From Thalassolituus sp034111725 (GTDB lineage Bacteria > Pseudomonadota > Gammaproteobacteria > Pseudomonadales > Oceanobacteraceae): DNA of 64,000 nucleotides. Within the stretch, counting starts at the first letter, position 1. Each line of letters begins with the position of its first letter. This document shows positions 1-8,471 of the stretch, in pieces. The notes under the pieces were generated by a model. That model saw only the letters and a list, made by a program, of their open reading frames with translations. It searched no databases and was not told where the DNA came from. The position numbers and the translations under genes are program-made. The stretch lies in NCBI RefSeq assembly GCF_034111725.1, contig NZ_JAWUWR010000009.1, positions 1-64,000 of the forward strand, in the 5' to 3' direction.

Positions 1-141
1 AAATTACTAAAACGGTTTGGCCGAGTAGAGCCCAGAGTTCAGAAAAGACGGCCTAAGCCATTTAAATTACTAACCCGACCACGAGCAGAGCTAAGAGCTG
101 AATTAATGGGCTTAGGGGAATGGAAAACGGCCTTAACTTAG
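1..141 (+). CDS. C-terminal end of a probable IS4-like DDE transposase (cut by window edge)
   Basis: Frame 1 is open from the window edge to a TAG at 139-141 and encodes 46 residues, very basic, with the motif RVEPRVQKRRPKPFKLLT. A run of this kind (EPR-x-x-KRRPK-x-x-x-L-L) is, from memory, typical of the extreme C-terminus of IS4-type transposases. The catalytic part would lie left of the window, so completeness cannot be judged. Nine bases after the stop comes an inverted copy of the 12-mer found twice near 39.7 kb, which could be an element end. The family assignment rests on the tail alone. Confidence 0.5.
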   Translation, partial: KLLKRFGRVEPRVQKRRPKPFKLLTRPRAELRAELMGLGEWKTALT

Positions 142-149
142 AGGCATTC

Positions 150-161
150 GACTCTGACCCC
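150..161 (-). repeat. Dispersed 12-mer GGGGTCAGAGTC, copy 1
   Basis: The minus strand reads GGGGTCAGAGTC here. The same 12-mer occurs in plus orientation at 39642-39653 and 39749-39760, the latter two preceded by AAAA or AAA. It lies directly behind the transposase tail. Confidence 0.55.
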
Positions 162-213
162 TTGAATTCCTTGAATTCTAATTCTGTTATCGAGGTAAAG
201 CTCTGCCCCTGAA

Positions 214-573
214 TCAGGATTCAGGAATAAAGAACGAGCCGATCAATCCAATTAACATTGCAGAGTAGAAAGATACAACCAACGCCGTACCTATCAGCTT
301 TTCCGCTTTAAGAGCGTAAGGTCTGATACTCCGGGCATCGATAAGAGGGTTCCCATCATGGTTCAACGGATTACCCATAGGTACGCCGATTGCAGTCGCA
401 ATCATCAAAACTCTTAATCCCATGATATCAGTAGAACAAGCCCTACTCTCCCCCGCGTCCTCCATCCTTTTATCGATTTTTGGTATAACGCCGTAAGAGA
501 AGACAAACCAGAGAACCGCAGATACAAGAAATAGCGAAAAAAAGCTTGTGAAAACTACCGCCTCAATCGTCAT
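214..573 (-). CDS. Small membrane protein, candidate immunity partner of the upstream gene
   Basis: The 119-residue product has two clear hydrophobic segments, one at the N-terminus (about residues 4-26) and one near the C-terminus (about 92-112), with a polar loop between, so it should sit in the inner membrane. I chose the ATG at 573 because the AGGAG in the end of the upstream gene lies a suitable distance before it; a GTG at 585 is in frame but has its SD too close. The start follows the upstream stop by one base, implying translational coupling. No family is recognised. A small membrane protein coupled to a gene with a glycine-rich membrane domain is the usual layout of a pore-forming toxin and its immunity protein; that role is inference. 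Confidence 0.6.
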   Translation of the reverse strand: MTIEAVVFTSFFSLFLVSAVLWFVFSYGVIPKIDKRMEDAGESRACSTDIMGLRVLMIATAIGVPMGNPLNHDGNPLIDARSIRPYALKAEKLIGTALVVSFYSAMLIGLIGSFFIPES

Positions 574-574
574 T

Positions 575-1606
575 TTAATCCACACTCCTCATAATCCATT
601 CTGCGCCATCTTGGCTCAGGCTATCGACCTTAGAGCCAACAAAATACCCGACGGCCAAGCTTCCCGCGAATATTCCACCAAGTAACATCCAACCGATAGG
701 TCCAGCGAATGTTAACCCGGCCTGGACAGCCAAATAAGTACCACCGGCAAACGTTAGCTTCCCTGAACCCATGCCAAACGCCGCACCCAGTCCAAACCCC
801 GTCATCTGCTTGGCCCCTTCCCGCATCCAATCGCCACCTTCGGCTTCAATATCCATGACTTTAACTACACGCAGGCCTGCATCGACCACAATTGCTGTAT
901 TGCCAAGCCGATTCACTAGCTTCCCCATACGCGCTAGTTGGCTGGCTTGAAGTTGGCCTTCAACGTTTAGCCGTACATCGACTTTAGGGGAATTCGCATT
1001 TCGTGTTGCGAGTGTAATACCGCGCTCGGCATTGCTGAATGCGGTGCCGCGATTTTTAGCGCGTACAGCTTCTGGTGAGAATTTTTGTAATTCGATGCCA
1101 TAACGAGTTTTCAATTCTGCATAAGCTTCACGAACGCGTACTTTGGCTTGCTGGATTGCCGCGGCTTGCCCTCGCCCGTGATTATTCGACGCGATTAAAG
1201 TACGCAGTCCGTTTAATGACTTCTGATAATTAACGATGGCTTTCTCAAAGTTATCTAAGCGAGCAACCGCTGCTGTGCTGGCTGCTCCGATAATAGAGTT
1301 TAGTTTCTGCGTATTTTCATCACTGAAATAGCGATCAAAAAAAGCGGCTAGCGCTAACGTTTCATTACCGCAGGCTTGAGCGAGGTTACCAATACACTGA
1401 CGCTGTGGCGCCGGAAGGTAATTTAGATAAGCACGTATATTCGTGGAGAGACTATCGTCCTCAAGAGAGAAAATACTACCTTGCTGCAAATAAGCACCCG
1501 TTGCAGTGTTATTTACACGGCACAGTTGATCAGCCGAACGATCATCCAAGCCGGCGAGAAGAATCGACGGTGTTGTGGTGTTTTGTACAAATAGCATTTC
1601 GGGCAT
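575..1606 (-). CDS. Protein with glycine-rich C-terminal membrane domain, candidate pore-forming effector
   Basis: 343 residues, no signal peptide. The first 250 residues are soluble and mostly helical, with a Lys/Arg-rich helical stretch around 120-180. The last 80 residues hold two hydrophobic segments dense in small residues, including FGLGAAFGMGSGKL and GWMLLGGIFAGSLAVGYFVG, which resemble the glycine-zipper helices of bacterial pore-forming toxins. The start ATG at 1606 has AAGGA at good spacing. The next gene is a coupled small membrane protein. Secretion without a signal peptide would fit a T6SS route, and a T6SS lies 39 kb away, but no MIX, PAAR or VgrG part is seen. I do not recognise a named family; the toxin role is inference. 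Confidence 0.6.
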   Translation of the reverse strand: MPEMLFVQNTTTPSILLAGLDDRSADQLCRVNNTATGAYLQQGSIFSLEDDSLSTNIRAYLNYLPAPQRQCIGNLAQACGNETLALAAFFDRYFSDENTQKLNSIIGAASTAAVARLDNFEKAIVNYQKSLNGLRTLIASNNHGRGQAAAIQQAKVRVREAYAELKTRYGIELQKFSPEAVRAKNRGTAFSNAERGITLATRNANSPKVDVRLNVEGQLQASQLARMGKLVNRLGNTAIVVDAGLRVVKVMDIEAEGGDWMREGAKQMTGFGLGAAFGMGSGKLTFAGGTYLAVQAGLTFAGPIGWMLLGGIFAGSLAVGYFVGSKVDSLSQDGAEWIMRSVD

Positions 1607-1729
1607 GGGTATAGTCCTTTATTAGCCTGCCGCTTACTGCGGCCCACTGGTCATCATTCCAGCGGAATTAAGAATTGTCATTATGCTATACGCCCTCATT
1701 AGCAACAACCTAGGCATCTGCGATTGGCG

Positions 1730-2077
1730 CTAAAGCCCTAAGAACTTCCGCACCAATTTTGCGTTACGTATATTCGCTTTAAAGCCAATGTCAAAGATGT
1801 CGCCCAATATCGGCACCGAGCCGATGACGGTATCAATGGCGATGTTCAACAGCATTTTAGCGATCAAGCCAAAACCAGCCCCCATGCGTCGCGCCTCTAT
1901 CACTGGGTAGAGAGCCAGTAAGAATGCAATGCCGTCGCCAACACCTGGTATTAAGCCGATCAGTCCGTCGATACCAATGGAAATATTGGTAAAAGGAATA
2001 TGGAATTGGGCATCCATTAGATGCGCAAAGGTTTCAATGCGCTTTAGGCATTCTGCGTTCGATTTAGTCTCTGACAT
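1730..2077 (-). CDS. DUF4112 family small membrane protein
   Basis: 115 residues matching the DUF4112 pattern: an N-terminal helix, then a hydrophobic block containing GLIGLIPGVGDGIAFLLALY, a second block with IDTVIGSVPILGDIFDIGFK, and a basic C-terminus (NAKLVRKFLGL). The paired GLIPGVGD and GSVPILGD motifs are diagnostic of the family. Its function is unknown. GGAGGG stands a good distance before the ATG. It is divergent from the outer-membrane gene at 2127, with a 49-base gap that must hold both promoters, and is 123 bases upstream of the effector-like gene on the same strand. Confidence 0.85.
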   Translation of the reverse strand: MSETKSNAECLKRIETFAHLMDAQFHIPFTNISIGIDGLIGLIPGVGDGIAFLLALYPVIEARRMGAGFGLIAKMLLNIAIDTVIGSVPILGDIFDIGFKANIRNAKLVRKFLGL

Positions 2078-2126
2078 TCAAAATCCCTCCTGTATACTTG
2101 GGGCTTCTGAGATTGTTGATTTTATT

Positions 2127-3572
2127 ATGCGCTATTTCGCAATATTAGCCTTATCGGGTCTTGTTTGGGCGAGCGGTTCTGCTGCCGAACAGGCACGTAC
2201 GATGGATGCTGGCAGTGGCTCAGAAACTGCCCTATCTGTTGCTATAAACGACGATCCAACCAAGGTGGTGGAAAGCACTTGTCCTGTGGTTTCGTTTGCG
2301 GATGTGTTCGCAGACCCCGACAACATCCGCCTAAATTATTGTTATCTTCGGCAAAAAGTTGATGGCGGCGAACTAAAAGCCGCCCTGCCAGTGGTTGAAC
2401 GCCTCTTGCTGTTGGAGCCACATCAAGAGCAAGTACGAGTTCTGTACGCCAGTTTGTTATATCACAACGATATGATGAGCGATGCTAAACGAGAATTTAC
2501 TGGCGTCGACCGTGTTCGCCTGCCACAAAACAATCAAACCTTAGTTATCGACTATCTACATAAAATCGACGAATTAGACAAACGCTTAAACCAATCTTTG
2601 GATTTCTCTTTAGGCGGTCATTTCGATGACAACCGTAATGCTGCGCCTGAAGGCGATACGATTCTTTTCTATGGTTTTGAATTCCCATACAAAATCGAAA
2701 AGGTCGATGATTACGGCACTCAAGGCACCGCTCGATACGATATAGCGTACAAGTTTGGCGAGTATCGCAGTCATCGTGTACTGGGGTCTTTAGAGTACGC
2801 ACGTGATAATCAAGCATACTATGACAATGAAGATTTCGCGTCGCTAAACAGTTCCGCCGGTGCACGCTTTGATCTAGGCGGCTCAGACCTAACGACACTC
2901 GGCTACTACTCGTTTCATCGTCTAAATGGTAATTCGTTTCTGCGCAGTGTTGGCTCGCAATTGAGCCTTAGTCACTCATGGTATTTACGTGAGCAGAAAC
3001 TCACCTATCGTACGATAGCTTCGAGTGGTTGGTTTTCAGATACCTATATGAATAGCGACGCTAGCCAGAACGCAGAGATGAATTCTGGTGATCGCGTATA
3101 CGCACGTCTGTATGGCTCGGTAACGTTTAATAGCAGCCAACAGTTATCGCTAGGGCTTAATTACACCAATAAGAATACCGATGCTCCCGATACCACAGAT
3201 TACGAATACAATTCTTGGAATGCTAGCCTTGGGCATTTATGGATGTTCGGCGCGGGCCACAGCTTATCAACCTATTTCAGCGGTGGCCGACTAAGCTACA
3301 AAGGCACAGCCATGAGCATTACGGGTGATCCGAGTAAAGTTCGCTTAGATACGCCGGTGCGTATTTCGATAACGCTAGAAACTCCAATTGCTTGGTTTGT
3401 TGATGCCATGGCGATTGGCAATGGCGATAAAACAGCAGCCAACTTACCGGGTTTTAAAAATTTCACACTCGCTTTATCCGGCGAATATTTAAGCAATCAT
3501 TCAAACATTCCTAATTATGACTACGACAGTGTCCGTTGGCAGGCGCTTTTACGTAAGCGTTTTGAATTTTAA
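2127..3572 (+). CDS. TPR plus beta-barrel outer-membrane protein (Slam/DUF560-like layout)
   Basis: 481 residues from the ATG at 2127. The frame is open upstream to 1929, but that part is antisense to the DUF4112 gene and would bury the signal peptide. The N-terminus MRYFAILALSGLVWASGSAA is a signal peptide. Residues about 55-135 look like TPR helices (LPVVERLLLLEPHQEQVRVL). From about 150 the chain alternates short amphipathic strands rich in Tyr, Ser and Asn and ends in KRFEF, the C-terminal Phe expected of an outer-membrane barrel. The TPR-then-barrel plan is that of surface lipoprotein assembly modifiers. It is followed after 19 bases by the FecR-domain gene, so the two probably form one transcript. 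Confidence 0.7.
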   Translation: MRYFAILALSGLVWASGSAAEQARTMDAGSGSETALSVAINDDPTKVVESTCPVVSFADVFADPDNIRLNYCYLRQKVDGGELKAALPVVERLLLLEPHQEQVRVLYASLLYHNDMMSDAKREFTGVDRVRLPQNNQTLVIDYLHKIDELDKRLNQSLDFSLGGHFDDNRNAAPEGDTILFYGFEFPYKIEKVDDYGTQGTARYDIAYKFGEYRSHRVLGSLEYARDNQAYYDNEDFASLNSSAGARFDLGGSDLTTLGYYSFHRLNGNSFLRSVGSQLSLSHSWYLREQKLTYRTIASSGWFSDTYMNSDASQNAEMNSGDRVYARLYGSVTFNSSQQLSLGLNYTNKNTDAPDTTDYEYNSWNASLGHLWMFGAGHSLSTYFSGGRLSYKGTAMSITGDPSKVRLDTPVRISITLETPIAWFVDAMAIGNGDKTAANLPGFKNFTLALSGEYLSNHSNIPNYDYDSVRWQALLRKRFEF

Positions 3573-3591
3573 TGTTAAGGGGATGATGACA

Positions 3592-4800
3592 ATGAAATTA
3601 TTTAGAGCACTGAGCCTAATTACCCTTTCCATTCTTTGTAGTATTAATGCGACAGCAAGTCAGGTCGGTGTGATTGCAGGGTTGCACGGCCATGTATTTA
3701 TTGAACGCAATGGTATCGAAATTCCGTCCGTTAGCGGTGCTGCAATCCTAATTGGTGATCACGTTCGTACTCGTCATGATCAAATATTTCAGCTCATTTT
3801 ATTGGACGAAACGGTATTTACCTTCGCGGGCGATGTCGATATCTCATTGGATGTTTATGAATACGATAAAACCACTCATATTGGGCGTTTACAAATAACC
3901 CAGTACGCAGGTCTGATGAAGTTTTCCACGGGGCACATCGCCAATGGACAAGCTGGGGCCTTTCAAATTAAACAGCCTAATACGGATATTGCCGTATTAG
4001 GCACGACAGGCGTTGTCGGCATGCTGAGTTCTGAGCAAGCGGCGACTTACTTTCCTCAGATCAAACTCCCTGCAACCACCGAACCTGTGAGTTATGCGGC
4101 TTTAATGGGGCCGGGCCCTCGTGCTGCGCGCTGGGTAAAAAGTGGGGCTTTTCGCTATACCAGCGATCAAGGCACAGTAGACTTAACCAAACCCGGCGGT
4201 AGTGTCTTAGCCGTTAAGGGGAGCACACCTGTTGTATTCGTTGCACCGGCGCTGGATATTAGCCAAGCCGTGTCCTATGACAGCGATAAAGATGATAACG
4301 ACGGCAAGAACAGCAGCGGAAGTTCGTCTACTGCGCAAAACAATCAGGCGATGGAATTCGGTAACTTGTCCGACACCTTGCCTTCAGTAACAAACAAGGG
4401 TTCGGCGAATAGCGATACACACTTAGGCGGTGATTCTATTAATGGGGCCTTGTTAAGAGATATTCGTAATTTATTGAATAACGAATCAATGAATAGTGTT
4501 ATTCAGCGTCTTGAACAAACAGAAGGAATTCCTGATCAGATTAATCCAGAGATTGATCCTGCGCCGATCAACCAGATTCCAATTAAGCCCATTGATCTAG
4601 CACCAATAGAACCGATTAAGCCGATTGATCTAGAACCGATTAAACCCATTGAGCTAGAACCGATCAAACCCATTGATCGAGCTCCGATTAAACCAATTGA
4701 TTTAGCGCCGATTGAGCCGATTGATCTAGAGCCGATTAAACCAATTGAGCTAGATCCAATTGCTCCGATTGAACTAGCGCCGCTTGAGCCGATTAATTAA
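3592..4800 (+). CDS. Secreted FecR-domain protein with C-terminal Pro/Ile repeat
   Basis: 402 residues. I chose the ATG at 3592 because AAGGGG lies nine bases before it; two other in-frame ATGs at 3583 and 3586 lie too close to that SD. The N-terminus (MKLFRALSLITLSILCSI) is a signal peptide. Residues about 25-180 match a FecR-type domain, with GDHVRTRHDQIFQLILLDET and a later TDIAVLGTTGVVG. After a Ser/Asn/Asp-rich linker the last 80 residues are a repeat of about eight residues of the type PIKPIDLE. No anti-sigma transmembrane part or sigma gene is present, so this is not a classical FecR regulator. It probably works outside the inner membrane with the barrel protein upstream. Confidence 0.75.
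   Translation: MKLFRALSLITLSILCSINATASQVGVIAGLHGHVFIERNGIEIPSVSGAAILIGDHVRTRHDQIFQLILLDETVFTFAGDVDISLDVYEYDKTTHIGRLQITQYAGLMKFSTGHIANGQAGAFQIKQPNTDIAVLGTTGVVGMLSSEQAATYFPQIKLPATTEPVSYAALMGPGPRAARWVKSGAFRYTSDQGTVDLTKPGGSVLAVKGSTPVVFVAPALDISQAVSYDSDKDDNDGKNSSGSSSTAQNNQAMEFGNLSDTLPSVTNKGSANSDTHLGGDSINGALLRDIRNLLNNESMNSVIQRLEQTEGIPDQINPEIDPAPINQIPIKPIDLAPIEPIKPIDLEPIKPIELEPIKPIDRAPIKPIDLAPIEPIDLEPIKPIELDPIAPIELAPLEPIN
4560..4797 (+). repeat. 24-base tandem repeat coding for an 8-residue Pro/Ile motif
   Basis: Imperfect in-frame tandem units of about 24 bases code for variants of PIKPIDLE, PIKPIELE, PIKPIDRA and PIEPIDLE up to the stop codon. Third-base differences between units show that the array is old enough to have drifted while the protein pattern was kept. 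Confidence 0.85.
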
Positions 4801-6850
4801 TAGACCAGTTGCACTGCCACCGATTTAAACGCAGGCGTATGACTGCGTTTATCACGATCTAGTCCAATCAACACATCGGCCTCTGGGTAGTAAGCCATGA
4901 CATTGCCTTGTGGGATGTCGAAGGGTTGCGCATGCACGGATTTCATCACACAGTGAGCAGACACCACATCGACCTTATCACCGGCACTCAACGCCATGGC
5001 TTTCATGTCGTCGGGATTCAGCAGCACGGTCCAGCGATTATCCACTCCGCGATAGCTGTCAGTTTCTTCGTAAATAATACTGTTAAATTGGCCTTCGCTA
5101 CGCACACTCATCAAGGTAAAAGGATACTCGGCACCACATTGGCGATGGTTTCGCGAATGCTTTGGTGTGATTTAAATACACTCATATCGAACTGTTCTGG
5201 CGGCAGGGTTTTGACCGCGATACTAGTGAGCATATCAACCTCAGAGCGCACATACGCCAGACGAGTAATACCGCCATCACTCAAGCGCACATAATTAAAC
5301 ATGGATTCTTGCGTGGTGGGTTGGGCTTCTTCATCGCGTGCCATGACGGGTAAAATTAACGCGTCGCTGTTATCACAAACATGCACATGGCCGGCATTCA
5401 GCGTGGTGGTTAAATAGACTTTAAAACCGACCTTATCTAACGCCTGTTTCGCCCATACCGAGTTCGGAGTCGCCTGATATAAATTGCCGCCGAGAATTAA
5501 CGCAGCATCCATTTTACCTTCTGCGGCTCGCTCTAAACACGCGAGTGTATCCAACCCTTCTGGCGCTTATGGCGCTTCTGGCGCTTCTGGAAAACTGACA
5601 TTGAGTTCAGTCTGTAAGCCTTGAAAAATATACTCAGGTAATACCGGTTTCACCCCTATGGTGCCGATACCTTGCACATTACTGTGGCCGCGCAGTGGTA
5701 CCCGACGCGCCGATCATGCCGCGCATTAAGGCCAGATTGGCGATGTACTCAATGTTTTCGACGCCGTTTAGATGATGGGTCATACCCATTCCCCAAGCAA
5801 ACACCGTATTTTTAGAACGTGCATAAGCCAGTGCCATGACTTCGATATCGGCTTTAGCGACACCGCTGAGCTTTTCAATTTCGGACCAAGAGGTGTGATT
5901 AATATCGGCTAAAAACGCGTCATAACCCTGCGTATATAGCTCAATAAAAGATGGCGCGGTGTGATTGTTTTCGATTATGTATTTGGCAATGCCTTTAAAT
6001 AAGGCTAAATCACCGCCAATGTTTGGCTGTACATAAACCGATGCTATATCGCTGCCGCCGGTAATAATCGATCGCATGCTTTTGGGTAATGCGAATTTAA
6101 TTAAACCGGGCTCTTTAGCCGGATTAATAACAATGACTTCACCACCGCGATCGCGACAGGCTTTTAATTTATGAATGAAGCGCGGATGGTTGGACGCTGG
6201 GTTCGCACCGATCACAAAAATAGCATCGCACAAGCTGAGGTCTTCTAGCTCCACCGTTGCAGTACCCGCACCTATGGTTGTGCCTAAGCCTTCGCTGGTC
6301 GCCTGATGGCAGTAGTAGGAGCAGTTAGTAACATTATTAGTGCCGTACAAGCGCGCAAACATTTGCAGTACAAATCCAGCTTCGTTAGATGACCGCCCCG
6401 ACGAATAAAAGAAAGAACGCGCGGCAGGTGTATTGGCGAATTTTTCGGCAGTGTAATTAATAGCCCAATCCCAATCGATTACTCGAAATTTATTGCTGCT
6501 TTTTTCTTTAAAGATGGGTTTCCCTAAGCGCCCTAAATGTTCTAGTTCATTTGGGGTTAGGTCTTTGAAATCGTCGAGTGGTGATCAAATAATTCATCCG
6601 GAATCGGGGACTGCAAATCGGTCGATTGCGCTTGAATGCTTTTATTACACACAGATGGGTATTCGTGCATCTCGTTGATCATGCCGCCTTCTTGGCCACC
6701 CATGCCCAAACCACAGGCTTTACAGGTGTTATTAGCGCGCAGGGCTTTTTGCGAATTCATCAGCCCCATACGGCGCATAGTATTCAGCGCATACAGTATT
6801 TTCATAACACCACCACCAACCGGTATGGCCTTACCCGACGAGTTCTTCAT
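4797..6850 (-). pseudogene. Broken FdhF/YdeP-family molybdopterin oxidoreductase
   Basis: Four open pieces in different frames together spell one FdhF/YdeP-type oxidoreductase. 6850-about 6590 carries the N-terminus with CKACGLGMGGQEGG and INEMHEYPSVCNK. The next frame, about 6590-5700, carries SSGRSSNEAGF, the YGTNN and CHQATSEGL motifs and GANPASNHPRF. Then comes a stretch with LILGGNLYQATPNS, and last the molybdopterin-dinucleotide-binding end (MSVRSEGQFNSIIYEETDSY). The breaks are one-base shifts near 6590, 5700 and 5130, and an in-frame TAA at 5567-5569. That TAA lies in a nine-base repeat coding PEA PEA P*A PE, where GAA has become TAA. Each break could be a sequencing error, but four together argue for a dead gene. 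The ATG at 6850 is the likely original start. Confidence 0.85.
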
Positions 6851-7020
6851 GCTTAAACATACCTCAACCAGATATCACATCATCACTATGCCTGAGGGCT
6901 CTAGTACCTGCCAAGGTCGATTCCCTATAAGACTAGGATGAACAAGTAGGCCAGCGAGCAATAAGGTCATTTGGCCTGATAATTGCGTATTACCTCTTAT
7001 CATCTTCGGAGGATGTTCAG

Positions 7021-7671
7021 GTGGATATCAATAGTTCGTCATCTAGCTATCAGAATTTATTAACCATGCTTGGTAAGAGTTCGTCTTCCACTACCGGAGC
7101 AACCGCAAGCGATAGCACGGCAATAACAAGCTCCGCTTCTGGCAAGCGCTCCGTACAAATAGGCAACGATAAGGTGTCCCTATCATTGCATGCGGAAAAA
7201 CTTAGCCGCATTAATGCCGAATTCTTCTCTGGTCGTATGAGTTCAAGTGATATTCCAGCACTTGCTCAGCGTTTGTATAAAGATGGCTTTATATCCGCCA
7301 GTGAGTATCAAAATCTTGGTGGCCAAGAAGATGATATGTCGACCATCACTCAAGCTTCGAATTTTCTGAATACCTATATTCTTGATGAAGAAGTCGATGG
7401 CGATAACACGGCGGCAAAAGCGATATTAAATGTCATTGATGTGATAGATCGCATGGATGAAAGCATTACACCAGCACATCGCCAAGCTGAAATTGAAGCA
7501 TTCGACTATGTCACCTCATACACCGAACAACTGATAGAGAAAGGCGCACCAGAGAGCGTGATAGCCGGTTTTGAAAACGTTTTCGACGTGCTAAGCGCTT
7601 TAAATACGGTTCGCAGTAGCGAACAATCAAGCGATGCAACCGCTAGTTACACGAGTATTCAGGATACGTAA
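7021..7671 (+). CDS. Hypothetical protein, Ser/Thr-rich N-terminus
   Basis: 216 residues from a GTG at 7021 preceded by CGGAGG at eight bases, which decides the start. An ATG at 7013 is out of frame. The first 45 residues are low-complexity Ser/Thr/Ala; the rest is acidic and helical (ISASEYQNLGG, AKAILNVIDVIDRMDES). There is no signal peptide or membrane segment. No family is recognised. The disordered head followed by a compact helical body would fit a secreted or flagellar-type cytosolic protein, but nothing nearby supports either. Confidence 0.7.
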   Translation: MDINSSSSSYQNLLTMLGKSSSSTTGATASDSTAITSSASGKRSVQIGNDKVSLSLHAEKLSRINAEFFSGRMSSSDIPALAQRLYKDGFISASEYQNLGGQEDDMSTITQASNFLNTYILDEEVDGDNTAAKAILNVIDVIDRMDESITPAHRQAEIEAFDYVTSYTEQLIEKGAPESVIAGFENVFDVLSALNTVRSSEQSSDATASYTSIQDT

Positions 7672-7765
7672 CTGGCACGTAAAATGCCCGTAACTAATAC
7701 ACGTTCGCTGCGCCTGCAGCCGATCCCCTCAAAAGCGCCACTCTCCAAATTGTGTCGCACTCATT

Positions 7766-7779
7766 ATGATCCATATCAA
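7766..7779 (+). promoter_or_regulatory. Possible Fnr/Anr box in a 311-base gap
   Basis: The sequence ATGATCCATATCAA matches the Fnr/Anr consensus TTGAT-N4-ATCAA at nine of ten defined positions. It lies about 200 bases before the gene at 7983. The rest of the gap 7672-7982 holds nothing I can support: short frames without SD and no strong hairpin. Confidence 0.3.
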
Positions 7780-7982
7780 TATCCGAACGTGTATTTCCAT
7801 TAAAAAAATCTCTAATCCGACGAGCCTAACCGCGTCGGCAATTACTAGCGAAGTTAAACAAAAGACGACAAACGAATCCGTGTAGGTTTGAGCATTACGC
7901 TGCGCTAAGAAGGATTGGAATGGTCTACATCAGAAACAGAAAGTGGCTCTATTCGTAATCGCCTACAACCAGAGTAAATGGA

Positions 7983-8267
7983 ATGCATTCGATTATTCGC
8001 GAACATGTTGAAGGGATTGATCGCCAGTTCGATGAGTATCGCGACAAGTTATCGCAAATACTTGCGGTAGCCTCGAGTCGAGAACCGCTACCAGTGAGCA
8101 ACGAGATTACCAGTGGCTGTTTGGATAGAATCTGGGAGCAAGCAAAATCTGCGCAAAACAACCCTACTCTAGCTCTTTATCTACAGGGTCGTATGGCAGA
8201 AACAGATCGACATTATCTACTCGGCGATATTATAGGGCATTTATTGGCTAAGCCATTTACAAATTAG
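7983..8267 (+). CDS. Small hypothetical helical protein
   Basis: 94 residues, predicted mostly helical, acidic, no signal or membrane segment, with SGCLDRIWEQAKSAQNN in the middle. The upstream region has only a weak GGA as SD. A competing antisense frame (7949-8161) has no better support, and amino-acid composition favours the plus strand. Sixty bases after the stop a perfect 8-bp hairpin (8327-8345) is followed by only a weak T-run. No family is recognised, and a link to the DUF5706 gene that follows is possible but unproven. Confidence 0.5.
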   Translation: MHSIIREHVEGIDRQFDEYRDKLSQILAVASSREPLPVSNEITSGCLDRIWEQAKSAQNNPTLALYLQGRMAETDRHYLLGDIIGHLLAKPFTN

Positions 8268-8471
8268 GCGCCGACCTAGGCGAAAAATATACATCCAACC
8301 TGCCCTCGTCGCAGTTTAGACGCAGCAGCGAGAGCACCTCTCGCTACTAATCTTAACTATCGAATTCTACTGAGAATGCTCGACACTATTCATTAATCAC
8401 CATATGTTAATAACCTGGCCCACACCCTAAAATAGTACCCTATCCACGTTGACGTGTTTCGGAGCAGTACA

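Noticed and set aside
1929..2126. 66-codon upstream extension of the barrel protein
   Set aside because: It is antisense to the DUF4112 gene, would place the signal peptide inside the protein and has no SD; the ATG at 2127 fits better.
7766..7888. 40-codon frame in the 7.7 kb gap
   Set aside because: No SD, no recognisable features, and it overlaps the possible Fnr box.
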